Assembly (NCBI GenBank): GCA_030601545.1
Contig: JAUVTM010000035.1
Span: forward strand, 1 to 12,672
Direction: 5' to 3'
Source of the DNA: Syntrophobacterales bacterium
GTDB taxonomy: Bacteria; Desulfobacterota; Syntrophobacteria; BM002
DNA length: 12,672 nt
The first letter of the stretch is position 1, and each line of letters begins with the position of its first letter. The notes beneath the pieces are model-generated. The model ran no database searches. It was not told the origin of the DNA and saw nothing but the letters and a program-made list of their open reading frames with translations. The position numbers and the translations under genes are program-made. Positions 1-7,024 of this stretch are shown here, piece by piece.

Positions 1-125
1 GAACTGGAGTAGATGTGAGGGCAGCTGTTGTGACTGACGCCCGTAGCGAAGCGCGTCGGATGGTTCGACTGTGCCGCAGTAAAGTTTGGATATTCCGATC
101 ATTTGCTTTCCTTATGCGTAAGACA

Positions 126-307
126 GACTCTTGACAAAAAACCTTATTTCCTCCCACCAGGCAAGAAAAACACGACATTTGTCAAGAGTCAAGAGCTGCC
201 AGTAGTTTTCCCATTTTTTGAGGACCAATTGCACAAAAGTCATGGTCATGGGGGAGGCTGCGAAACCGCGAGCACCTGAGCCACCTGTTTTGCCTCAGCT
301 CTTGACT
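126..307. repeat. CTCTTGAC inverted-repeat array
   Basis: The 8-mer CTCTTGAC occurs four times: forward at 128-135 and 299-306, and as its complement GTCAAGAG at 181-188 and 188-195 (the last two share one base). The copies form two perfect inverted repeats. GACTCTTGACAAA at 126-138 pairs with TTTGTCAAGAGTC at 178-190, and AGTCAAGAGCTG at 187-198 pairs with CAGCTCTTGACT at 296-307. The middle arms overlap, so the two stems would be mutually exclusive as RNA. The array lies 40-215 bp upstream of the sigma-54 promoter, where activator sites for such promoters usually sit, so a cluster of activator-binding sites is the preferred reading. The repeats are directly visible; the function is inferred. 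Confidence 0.7.
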
Positions 308-342
308 GCGCTAGCCCGGATATTTCACATTCTACTGAATTT

Positions 343-358
343 TGGCACGCCCCTTGCT
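343..358 (+). promoter_or_regulatory. sigma-54 (RpoN) promoter, -24/-12
   Basis: The sequence TGGCACGCCCCTTGCT matches the RpoN consensus TGGCACRNNNNTTGCW at every specified position, with the -24 GG at 344-345 and the -12 GC at 356-357. Transcription would start near 369 and give a leader of about 80 nt before the ATG at 448. Sigma-54 promoters need an ATP-dependent enhancer-binding activator, and the CTCTTGAC array upstream is a candidate binding region. The intergenic position and correct orientation toward the only nearby gene strengthen the call. Confidence 0.8.
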
Positions 359-447
359 GTAATGGGGTTCCATGGAAATACGTACTGAACTACTGACTTG
401 AGTACTGCATGCAAGGAATTTGCTTTACCAGATTAGGATAACGAGAA

Positions 448-684
448 ATGACATACATCTGCATCAAATGCAGAAAGATCTGGGTCAGTGGAGACCATAC
501 CAGTGAGTATTCCGGGGGATTGTGTGAAGGGTGCACTAAAGACTACATTAGAGATAGGCAAAAGAGTAAGGGATTTCATGATTGCTTCAAGAGAGCGATT
601 GAACTCTGTTCAAGAGGGGGTTGTAGTTACTGGTTGCCGTGCAACAGGGAGCTGATGGGACCAAGTGCGACCGCTCCAACCTGA
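448..684 (+). CDS. small Cys-rich putative zinc-ribbon protein
   Basis: This 78-residue protein has no function I can name. It contains eight cysteines. C5 and C8 (CIKC) with C26 and C29 (CEGC) make a CX2C-X17-CX2C pair typical of a zinc ribbon. A second set, C46, C54, C59 and C65, lies in a helix-like stretch running from GFHDCFKRA to SYWLPC and could bind a second metal or an iron-sulfur cluster. The tail after residue 70 looks disordered. There is no signal peptide or membrane segment, so it is probably cytoplasmic. AGGA at 435-438, nine bases before the ATG, is an acceptable ribosome site. A canonical sigma-54 promoter precedes it, which argues that it is a real and conditionally expressed gene. 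It converges on cbiH with 30 bp between the stop codons. A regulatory or metal-handling role is only a guess. Confidence 0.75.
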   Translation: MTYICIKCRKIWVSGDHTSEYSGGLCEGCTKDYIRDRQKSKGFHDCFKRAIELCSRGGCSYWLPCNRELMGPSATAPT

Positions 685-714
685 TCTCCTTCTTTTCTGG
701 AAATAACATCCGGC

Positions 715-1584
715 CTAGCTGCCCACCAACTCCTCCACCTCATACTTGTCCAGATAACCCCGTGGGGTCACCATGAAGGAACCATGGGTGAAGGTCCTGG
801 AGTTCCCGACAATAATTACTGTTTGCATGTCTATGGGAAAGGAGAGCATATTTTCCAGGTCGGTAATGGCGACTTTCTCACCCTCACGTGTTGCCCTGCT
901 AACGATGCCCACCGGGGTGCTGCCATCGCGACTTTCAAGCAAAATCTCGCGGACCCTGCCGATTTGCCAATCCCGTCTCTTGCTCTTTGGGTTATACAGG
1001 TTGATGACGAAGTCCCCTTCTGCCGCGCACCTAACCCGTTTCTCAATCACGTCCCAGGGAGTGAGGAGATCGCTGAGCGAGATTGCGGCAAAATCGTGCA
1101 TAAGCGGAGCGCCCAAAAGAGAACCGGCCGCGGCAAAAGCCGGCACCCCTGGGACGAAAGTAATTTGAAAACCGTCCGGCTCTGGTGACAAGGAAATTCC
1201 CTGAGCTCGGCACATCTCCAAAACCAGCCCGGCCATCCCGTAGATCCCTGCATCTCCACTTGAAACCAGGGATACGGTCTCGCCAGCCAAGGCCCGATCC
1301 AGAGCCACGCGAACCCTCTCCAATTCCTGGCGCATCCCCGTAGCCACCACTTCTTGATTTCTCAGGATGGGCTTGATGAGATCCACATAGGTCCGGTAGC
1401 CCACCACCAGCTGCGATTCATCCAGGGCTCTTCGTGCCGCGGGTGTAAGATGGTCTTCACTTCCGGGGCCCAGGCTCACAATATAGAGCCGACCCTGGCC
1501 ACTGCCACGGTGACGTTCCCCAGAACCTTTTTCGCAACCAGCAGCTCCTTCGTTTCGGCGCTGAGCATCGCCGCTTTCTCGCAT
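715..1584 (-). CDS. cbiH: CbiH, cobalt-factor III (precorrin-3B) C17-methyltransferase
   Basis: This SAM-dependent enzyme of the anaerobic B12 route methylates C17 and contracts the ring of cobalt-factor III to give cobalt-precorrin-4. Family homology starts at residue 31 (GRLYIVSLGPGSEDHLTP). It continues with SSGDAGIYGMAG near 108-119, HDFAAISLSDLLTPW near 163-177, the NLYNPKSKRR segment near 195 and TVIIVGNS near 255. The core is of normal size, and the Fe-S C-terminal extension of the CbiH60 type is absent. Residues 1-30 are a Gly/Arg-rich extension encoded opposite the end of cbiG in another frame. I kept the ATG start because TAGGAG lies 10 nt upstream and no start codon occurs in frame between it and the conserved strand; a GTG inside LYIVS would remove that strand. 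It is the last corrin gene of the cluster, probably translationally coupled to cbiFG. Confidence 0.93.
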   Translation of the reverse strand: MRESGDAQRRNEGAAGCEKGSGERHRGSGQGRLYIVSLGPGSEDHLTPAARRALDESQLVVGYRTYVDLIKPILRNQEVVATGMRQELERVRVALDRALAGETVSLVSSGDAGIYGMAGLVLEMCRAQGISLSPEPDGFQITFVPGVPAFAAAGSLLGAPLMHDFAAISLSDLLTPWDVIEKRVRCAAEGDFVINLYNPKSKRRDWQIGRVREILLESRDGSTPVGIVSRATREGEKVAITDLENMLSFPIDMQTVIIVGNSRTFTHGSFMVTPRGYLDKYEVEELVGS

Positions 1585-3371
1585 ACGCTTTCAACTCCTA
1601 CGTGTTTTCTCACCACCTCTGAGGGGGTTGGCACTGAATCGCCTGCTTGTAACTCATCGGCCGAGTAGTAGGCCGATGTCCAGCCACGCTCCCGCAGCAA
1701 CTCATCCAACCCATCTTCGTCTTTCTTGAGCTCCGCGGTGGCCAGGTTCCTAATTGCCAGAGGACTCAGCCCATTATCTCGGAAAACTTTCTCAATGGCA
1801 TTGCCGATTTCAGCGGAAGTGGTTCCCCGGTTGCATCCCACTCCCACTACCAGGCTTTTTGGTCGCAAAACCAGACACGGCGGCGGTTCGAAAGAACCGA
1901 GCATGTCATCTACAAATATCCAGCCAGACAGTTTCGCCACCCTGGCTTCCTCCAACCCCTCTAATACCTTTATCCCAGCAGAATCAGGGATGAGAGGCTG
2001 AAGCCATCTTCCGGGGTCAAAAAGGCCAATCTGCCGCTCCTCCAGCACAGACATGTTCAGGGTCTTGACCCTGTCTAAGTTTTCGATCACCAGCCCGGCG
2101 CGCTCGGCCAGTTCATCAAAACTGAGCTTTCCCTGGACATCTGTGGCTGTGGTGATTACCGGTTGACCGCCGGTAACAGCCGCTACCTCTCTGGCCAGGC
2201 GGTTGGCGCCTCCCAGGTGTCCGGAAACAAGGCTAATTGCATTGCGACCCATCTCATCAACCACCACTACGGCCGGATCGCTCTCCTTCCCCTCCAGCAA
2301 AGAAGGCAGAAGCCGCACTACGATACCGGTGGCCATTACACACACAAGCCCTTTATGTTTCTTGAAACAGCTGACAAAAGTGGTTTTGAAATCAGTAAAG
2401 GCATGTGCTTCCGCAAACCCGGAGCTTTCTTTTCTTGGTAGGTAGAGGCTTGTCCCTTCAATGTTGGCGGTTATGTTGGCGGCCAGCTTGCTTCCTCCCG
2501 GGGTCAGAGCCATCACTGCCACACCCTGCGGCCCAGCTTCTCCCTCCTGTTGAGACTTCCGAAAGCCGTGGTCAAAGGTGGGATCGTACAGTTTGCTGCG
2601 AGCCTTCAATTCCCCACTCAACGCTTCACCCACCAAAATCACCGCCTGTCTCTTTATCCCACTTTCCTCCACTCTCTGGGCAATATCTGCCAGCTTGCCG
2701 TGGATAAATATTTCCTCCGGCCAGCCCACCCGATAAGCGACTACCACAGGAGTGTCAGCCGGATATCCTTGCTCTAGCTCCGCCACCACTTCACGAATTC
2801 GGGTTACGCTGAGATAAATAACCAGAGTTGATCGGTGCTGAGCAAGCCCACCCAAATTCTCGCTCTCAGGGACCGGCGTCCGTCCTGCCAGTCTAGTGAA
2901 AATCAGGGTCTGGCTACCACCGGGCTGAGTGAACTGCCGCCCAAGGGCAGCCGCAGCCGCAAAGGCCGCCGTGACCCCGGGCACCACATCACATGGGATC
3001 CCTTCCTTTTGCAGTAGCTGGATTTGCTCCTGAATGGCACCGTATAATGCTGGATCGCCCGTGTGGACCCGGGCCACAATAAGGTTTTTTCTTACACCTT
3101 CAACAAGAAGCGCATGGGTCTCCTCCAGGCTAAGACTGGAGCTGTCATGGATGCTTGCTCCCTCCTTTGCCTGGGCCAAAAGAGTCTGCGGCACCAAGGA
3201 ACCGGCGTAGACGATCAGGTCTGCGGCCTGAATGATGTTAGCACCGCGAACTGTGATCAGTTCCGGATCACCCGGGCCCGCCCCAATAAAATAGACTATG
3301 CCCTTTTCAATCGGCTTCAGTTTTGGATCCTCCTTGGGTAACCGGTCACACTCAGACCGTTCTTCCACCAC
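1476..3371 (-). CDS. cbiFG: CbiF-CbiG fusion: cobalt-precorrin-4 C11-methyltransferase / cobalt-precorrin-5A hydrolase
   Basis: This bifunctional enzyme of the anaerobic corrin pathway has an N-terminal CbiF domain that adds the C11 methyl using SAM. The C-terminal CbiG domain opens the delta-lactone of cobalt-precorrin-5A and releases acetaldehyde. CbiF spans about residues 22-260, with FIGAGPGDPELIT (28-40), RVHTGDPALYG, PGVTAAFAAAAALG (131-144) and YLSVTR (186-191). A hydrophilic linker at about 260-290 leads to CbiG at about 292-631, with MATGIVVRLLP, VSGHLGGAN (382-390), GGQPVITTATD, VGVGCNRGT (509-517), PTPSEVV and the terminal GNVTVAVAR. Both domains are of full length. The start is uncertain. 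The annotated GTG at 3371 has a poorly placed AAAGG, while a CTG at 3320 sits 8 nt after a perfect AAGGAGG and would give a compact N-terminus starting with residue 18. The 3' end overlaps cbiH. Confidence 0.93.
   Translation of the reverse strand: MVEERSECDRLPKEDPKLKPIEKGIVYFIGAGPGDPELITVRGANIIQAADLIVYAGSLVPQTLLAQAKEGASIHDSSSLSLEETHALLVEGVRKNLIVARVHTGDPALYGAIQEQIQLLQKEGIPCDVVPGVTAAFAAAAALGRQFTQPGGSQTLIFTRLAGRTPVPESENLGGLAQHRSTLVIYLSVTRIREVVAELEQGYPADTPVVVAYRVGWPEEIFIHGKLADIAQRVEESGIKRQAVILVGEALSGELKARSKLYDPTFDHGFRKSQQEGEAGPQGVAVMALTPGGSKLAANITANIEGTSLYLPRKESSGFAEAHAFTDFKTTFVSCFKKHKGLVCVMATGIVVRLLPSLLEGKESDPAVVVVDEMGRNAISLVSGHLGGANRLAREVAAVTGGQPVITTATDVQGKLSFDELAERAGLVIENLDRVKTLNMSVLEERQIGLFDPGRWLQPLIPDSAGIKVLEGLEEARVAKLSGWIFVDDMLGSFEPPPCLVLRPKSLVVGVGCNRGTTSAEIGNAIEKVFRDNGLSPLAIRNLATAELKKDEDGLDELLRERGWTSAYYSADELQAGDSVPTPSEVVRKHVGVESVCEKAAMLSAETKELLVAKKVLGNVTVAVARVGSIL
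1595..1600 (-). promoter_or_regulatory. cbiH ribosome-binding site inside cbiG
   Basis: TAGGAG on the minus strand lies 10 nt before the cbiH ATG and wholly inside the cbiG coding sequence. It decides the long cbiH start and makes the 109-nt gene overlap credible. Confidence 0.6.
3329..3335 (-). promoter_or_regulatory. perfect Shine-Dalgarno before a possible CTG start of cbiFG
   Basis: AAGGAGG on the minus strand is followed after 8 nt by an in-frame CTG at 3320-3318 (codon 18 of the annotated frame). Translation from there would begin ten residues before the conserved FIGAGPGDP strand, which is a normal CbiF N-terminus. The upstream GTG codons at 3371 and 3368 lack a well-spaced site. Confidence 0.4.
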
Positions 3372-3469
3372 CCTTTACAAAGGGGGACTTCAGAGCGACA
3401 GCTGCCAGAATTATCACAATAACCAGACATCATCTTAAAAAATCACTCGACCTAAATTGTTTCGATTTT

Positions 3470-3497
3470 CTTCGTGCCCTTCGTGTACTTCGTGGTT
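3470..3497. repeat. three CTTCGTG units, 9-bp period
   Basis: CTTCGTG begins at 3470, 3479 and 3488, followed by GTT. It lies in the 147-bp gap between cbiET and cbiFG. The same unit, and its CACAAAG variant on the other strand, recurs in the cbiC-cbiD gap at 6134-6254. Repeats of this ACCACGAAG type are scattered through intergenic DNA of many anaerobes. The rest of the gap shows no gene or terminator. Confidence 0.7.
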
Positions 3498-3518
3498 AAT
3501 CCTACCCTCGTTTGTCGC

Positions 3519-4748
3519 TCAGCGCCAGAGACTGAGAAGGAAGAGCGGTGTTTGGGGCTGGAAGCGGCTCATGAGCGCATTTTCCTGTGAATCCCGGCTC
3601 GACTTGATGGGAACAGTGCGGCTTATTTGCAGTAGTAACCATTCGTGAGCCAGGTTAGTTTTCTCAACAAATTGCTGAGCCAGACTAAGAGTTTCCGGGG
3701 TAACCACACTTACCACCGCCCGACCTTCAGGCCGGAGCCGTTGCTCCACAAACTCCAAGATGCTGGCGAGGTTGCCGCCGCTGCCGCCGACAAATACCCG
3801 ATCCGGGTCCGGCAGATCCAGTAAAATCCCAGGAGCCTCACCCTGAACCGTTTTGACCCCAAAACTTGCTAACTCCTGTACATTCTCCTGAATCATTTCT
3901 AATCTGGATTGATCCCTCTCGATCGCATAGACCCTTAAACCCGGCGCAATCCTGACCGCCTCAATTCCCACTGAACCAGAGCCTGCTCCCACATCCCACA
4001 TGATACCTTCTGCTCTGAGTTGGAGTTCTGCCAGTATCAGGGCACGTGCTTCCCGTTTGGTGATCAGGGATTTCTCCTTCTTAAAAAGATCGTCTTCAAG
4101 ACCAAACCTGATTGTTCCTTGCTGCTCTTCAAGCGGGTAGAGGACCATTACATTGAGCGGGGCAAATTGCATCCCGGCGGCCCCCACTAGATCAGTCTCC
4201 TTGCACTGCTCTTCTTTGGAGCCTATTTCCTCCACCACTGCCACCTTGCGATTGGCCATGCCAAATTCGAGGAGCAGCTCAGCCAACCGGTCTGGGGTAT
4301 TCTCAGGGTCCGTATAGATTGCAATGCACCCTGGATATGCAAGTTCTGGGAAGAAGTCCGTGGGATTGCGACCATGAACACTAATGGTCCGAGCTTCCTT
4401 CCAAGGCAGCTTGAGACTGGCAAAGGTCTTTTGCAGGGCAGTGACGTTGGGCAGAAATAACACATTTTCAGAGCCAAAAATCTCTAAAGTCCGCTCGCCG
4501 ATGCCAAAAAAAAGAGGATCTCCCGAAGCGAGAATCACCACCCGTTTTCCGGCGGCCTCCTGTTTCACCTCCTCCAGTGTTGCCACCGGGTTAGCCCCAA
4601 GGACCCAGGTCGCCTCTGTCTCTCCAGCAAATGAGGAGAGCTGACGTTTACCACCCACCAGCACTTCGGCCGCCTCAATAGCCTCCCGGTGCGCTTCGGT
4701 CAGGTCTTCAGGACCCACACCGATCCCCACTACAGTTACGGTACTCAT
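3519..4748 (-). CDS. cbiET: CbiE-CbiT fusion: cobalt-precorrin-7 C5-methyltransferase / cobalt-precorrin-6B C15-methyltransferase (decarboxylating)
   Basis: The two domains together place methyl groups at C5 and C15 and remove the acetate carboxylate at C12 (CobL-like). CbiE occupies about residues 1-205, with TVVGIGVGPEDLT at the N-terminus and ASGDPLFFGIG near 74-84. CbiT occupies about 225-409. It carries ITKREARALILAEL, the SAM-binding WDVGAGSGSVGIEA near 251-264, the acidic AIERD after the second strand and VFVGGSGG near 318-325. I start at the ATG at 4748 because GGAAGGAA lies just upstream and MSTVTVVGIGVGP is the usual family beginning. An ATG 18 nt further upstream has no ribosome site. 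The stop is about 150 bp from cbiFG. Both domains look intact. Confidence 0.94.
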   Translation of the reverse strand: MSTVTVVGIGVGPEDLTEAHREAIEAAEVLVGGKRQLSSFAGETEATWVLGANPVATLEEVKQEAAGKRVVILASGDPLFFGIGERTLEIFGSENVLFLPNVTALQKTFASLKLPWKEARTISVHGRNPTDFFPELAYPGCIAIYTDPENTPDRLAELLLEFGMANRKVAVVEEIGSKEEQCKETDLVGAAGMQFAPLNVMVLYPLEEQQGTIRFGLEDDLFKKEKSLITKREARALILAELQLRAEGIMWDVGAGSGSVGIEAVRIAPGLRVYAIERDQSRLEMIQENVQELASFGVKTVQGEAPGILLDLPDPDRVFVGGSGGNLASILEFVEQRLRPEGRAVVSVVTPETLSLAQQFVEKTNLAHEWLLLQISRTVPIKSSRDSQENALMSRFQPQTPLFLLSLWR

Positions 4749-4794
4749 CGTGTTCCTTCCCAGCATTTCATTATAAGCATTGCATCAATTCTTT

Positions 4795-4903
4795 CGATCC
4801 ATGTGTGGATCGGGACACGGGGACCCCAGTACGATCCTATGGACCTACGGGGCAGGCACGGAGATGGGGCGACGCGGCGAAGTTGACAAGATTCTCCGCG
4901 TCG
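4795..4903. other. two hairpins in the cbiD-cbiET gap
   Basis: The roughly 208-bp gap has no gene. It contains a perfect hairpin, CGATCC at 4795-4800 with GGATCG at 4807-4812 around a 6-nt loop. It also contains a perfect 8-bp inverted repeat, CGACGCGG at 4870-4877 with CCGCGTCG at 4896-4903. Neither is followed by a T run on either strand, so they are not classic intrinsic terminators. They may be RNA-processing or stability elements, or remnants of a repeat. Confidence 0.45.
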
Positions 4904-4956
4904 GTGTACTGGCCATCGCCTGCAACCAATAACGAACTGGTGTCCTCTAACTCCAA

Positions 4957-6078
4957 TCAGGACTTGAAAATGACTTGTCCATTATAGTCGAACAAAAACA
5001 AATGAATGTCCAGTTTACCTTGGGAATGGTTCCTGCTCACTTCCATGGCTCTTTCTGAAAGCTTGGGAATAATGCTTTCAGTGCTTCTCGTCTCCTGCAT
5101 GATCTCGAGAGCATGCCTGGCAGTGTTTGCTCCTACCAGTCTTTCTATCAGTTCCTCTGGCTCTCCGGCCTCTCGAGCCATCTCACGTAAAATACCAAGA
5201 TCCATGTTAGCGCTGCTGGCGTGGGTATAGTGCAGCCCCATGGCCATTTTTACCAGTTTACCAATAAAAACCGAGTGAGTGACCTTGTTAAAGCCCAGTT
5301 TAGCTGCTGCCTCCAAGCCAAATCCATAGAAGTCAGCAACCTGGACAAAGCATTCCTCAGGTAGGGTGGTGAGCAGTCGCCTGGCAAATCTTTCGCTTTT
5401 GCCGCCGGTACTCAGCACCAGTTCGCGGCCTGCAGCTCGTGCCACCGACAGTGCCGCCTCTATGGTTTCCTTGTAGGCCTGGTGTGATAGCGGGCGAACG
5501 ATGCCGGTTGTGCCCAGTATGGATAGTCCACCTATAATTCCTAGCCGGGGATTGAGTGTCTTCTTGGCTAGAGCTTCGCCGTCAGTGACAAAGACCTCAA
5601 CCTCCACCTGTTGGGTCTTGTCTGGACCACAAGCCTCCAGTACTTCCTCCACAGCCCATTGTATCATCTGGCGAGGCACCGGATTGATGGCGGGCTCACC
5701 TACCTTTACAGGAAGTCCTGGCTTGGTAACCTTACCAACCCCTTCCCCGGCCTTGAAGACAATTTCCGTATTACCTTCCGTATCTCCCAAGATTCGCACC
5801 CGCGCTCCAATCTCTGCGCCGTGGGTCACATCGGGATCATCTCCTCCATCCTTGACAACTGAACATAGTGAAGTATTTCCTTCCAAAAGGCTTCGGCGCA
5901 AAGGAACACTTAGGACTCTGCCTTCAGGAAGAGTCACTGAGATCGGATTAAGTGGCAAACCGGTCAATAGGAGCTGGAGTGCACTTTTCGTAGCAGCAGC
6001 GGCCGCAGTTCCGGTGGTAAAACCCTCCCTCAGTTTTCCCTTTTTCTTCCGTCTGTAGCGAACTGAAACAGCCGACAT
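4957..6078 (-). CDS. cbiD: CbiD, cobalt-precorrin-5B C1-methyltransferase
   Basis: CbiD is the SAM-dependent C1 methylase of the oxygen-independent corrin pathway and is structurally unrelated to the other methylases. Its presence is a good marker for the anaerobic route. The family signature appears in order: KLREGFTTGTAAAAA near residues 16-30, VKDGGDDPDVTHGAEI near 75-90, GEPAINPVPRQMI near 127-139, LGIIGGLSILGTTGIV near 179-194, STGGKSERFARR near 223-234 and HASSANMD near 286-293. At about 373 residues it has the usual length. GTG (6081) and ATG (6078) are adjacent in frame; I prefer the ATG because GGAAAGG lies 5 nt before it. It follows cbiC across a gap that carries a repeat element. 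Confidence 0.96.
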   Translation of the reverse strand: MSAVSVRYRRKKKGKLREGFTTGTAAAAATKSALQLLLTGLPLNPISVTLPEGRVLSVPLRRSLLEGNTSLCSVVKDGGDDPDVTHGAEIGARVRILGDTEGNTEIVFKAGEGVGKVTKPGLPVKVGEPAINPVPRQMIQWAVEEVLEACGPDKTQQVEVEVFVTDGEALAKKTLNPRLGIIGGLSILGTTGIVRPLSHQAYKETIEAALSVARAAGRELVLSTGGKSERFARRLLTTLPEECFVQVADFYGFGLEAAAKLGFNKVTHSVFIGKLVKMAMGLHYTHASSANMDLGILREMAREAGEPEELIERLVGANTARHALEIMQETRSTESIIPKLSERAMEVSRNHSQGKLDIHLFLFDYNGQVIFKS

Positions 6079-6130
6079 CACAACCTTTCCACCTTAGCCA
6101 TGGTTGCTGCCAGTATCGGAGTAAGGCAAT

Positions 6131-6254
6131 GAACCACAAAGAACACAAAGGACACAAAGAGATGGAATTTCAGATTGTTGATTGTAGATTGCAGATTGTG
6201 TCAATCTACATTCTTAAATCTGGAATCTACAATCTCCTTCGTGCACTTCGTGGT
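6131..6254. repeat. small palindromic element with CACAAAG / CTTCGTG ends
   Basis: The left arm carries CACAAAG at 6135, 6144 and 6153 (9-bp period). The right arm carries CTTCGTG at 6237 and 6246. The arms are imperfect inverted repeats that differ mainly at one A/G position per unit. Inside is a second perfect inverted repeat, GATTGTAGATT at 6180-6190 with AATCTACAATC at 6224-6234. The element fills most of the 190-bp cbiC-cbiD gap and resembles a non-autonomous MITE-like or REP-like repeat. The short open frame it creates (NHKEHKGHKE...) is an artefact of the repeat. Confidence 0.65.
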
Positions 6255-6268
6255 AAATTTTCTATGTG

Positions 6269-6904
6269 TCACTCTTTTTTCGCGGCCAGATCGGCCAGAG
6301 CATTGATAGTGGCTGCGGCAACAGCACTTCCTCCCTTCCTGCCGGCTACTGTAATGTAGACCATCCCGGAAGCCATCAACAGCTCTTTGGCTTCAGCAGC
6401 ATTAACAAAGCCTACGGGCACGCCCACTACCAACGCTGGTTGAAGTTCGCCCCGATCATGGAGCCTATCCAATTCAATAAGCGCGGTGGGTGCATTGCCA
6501 ATGACTGCTATACCACCGTGCAATAGCTCTCTGGCACGTGAGATAGCAGCAGCGGCACGGGTAATGTTCTCCCTTTGGGCAACAGTTACTACTTCGGCAT
6601 CGTCGATGAAGCACTGTACCTCGCTGCCGAACGGAGCGAGGTGTTTTTTGGTAATTCCTGCCTGCGCCATACGCGTGTCAGTAAAAATGGCCGCTCCGCT
6701 CCTAATGGCGGCAATACCTGCTGCCACTGCCTGAGGGTGAAAGCGGGTATTTTGCAGAAATTCAAAATCAGCAGTGGTATGAATGAGTCTTCGCACCACT
6801 GCCCACTCGTCAGCTTTCAGACCGTGCTCTCCAGCCTCTTCCTCAATGATCTTGAAACTCAGCGGTTCAATCTCAGAAGGTTTAACTTGGGTAATCTTAG
6901 CCAT
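6269..6904 (-). CDS. cbiC: CbiC, cobalt-precorrin-8 methylmutase
   Basis: CbiC moves the methyl group from C11 to C12 to form cobyrinic acid (the cobalt form in anaerobes). At 211 residues it has the family length. The proposed catalytic histidine is H42 in RRLIHTTADFEF. Other family landmarks are FTDTRMAQAGI (74-84), AVIGNAPTAL (133-142), ALVVGVPVGFVNAAEAK (157-173) and the C-terminal GRKGGSAVAAATINAL. The ATG start is supported by GAGGA 7 nt upstream (6912-6916). It is preceded by a 391-bp gap after cbiA that holds repeats, so it may need its own promoter; none was recognised. Confidence 0.96.
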   Translation of the reverse strand: MAKITQVKPSEIEPLSFKIIEEEAGEHGLKADEWAVVRRLIHTTADFEFLQNTRFHPQAVAAGIAAIRSGAAIFTDTRMAQAGITKKHLAPFGSEVQCFIDDAEVVTVAQRENITRAAAAISRARELLHGGIAVIGNAPTALIELDRLHDRGELQPALVVGVPVGFVNAAEAKELLMASGMVYITVAGRKGGSAVAAATINALADLAAKKE

Positions 6905-6928
6905 GAAATCGTCCTCGTTTTCTGCAAT

Positions 6929-6956
6929 CTCAGTTGTCAGTCGTCAGTCGGCAGTC
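6929..6956. repeat. four degenerate 7-bp tandem units
   Basis: CTCAGTT, GTCAGTC, GTCAGTC and GGCAGTC follow one another immediately upstream of the cbiC ribosome site, within its presumed leader. Short repeats of this kind are prone to slippage. No function is apparent. Confidence 0.55.
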
Positions 6957-7024
6957 GTCCGTTGCACAGTTTTTCATTAGCGGGTCATTGTAAAACTTAA
7001 TCTCCTACGCTTAATCACTGATCC

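Noticed and set aside
3..134. Open frame from the left edge ending at TGA 132-134 (43 residues, ...AVVTDARSEARRMVRLC...)
   Set aside because: It could be the end of a gene, but the peptide resembles nothing I know, the opposite strand is also open over much of it, and it ends inside the CTCTTGAC repeat. It is too weak to annotate.
685..714. Bidirectional terminator between the small Cys-rich gene and cbiH
   Set aside because: The 30-bp gap has no stable stem and no T run following one.
5501..6058. 185-aa plus-strand frame opposite cbiD
   Set aside because: It is a Ser/Pro/Thr-rich antisense shadow of a clearly conserved gene.
6129..6359. 76-aa plus-strand frame beginning MNHKEHKGHKE
   Set aside because: Its N-terminus is simply the translation of the CACAAAG repeat units, and the rest runs antisense into cbiC.
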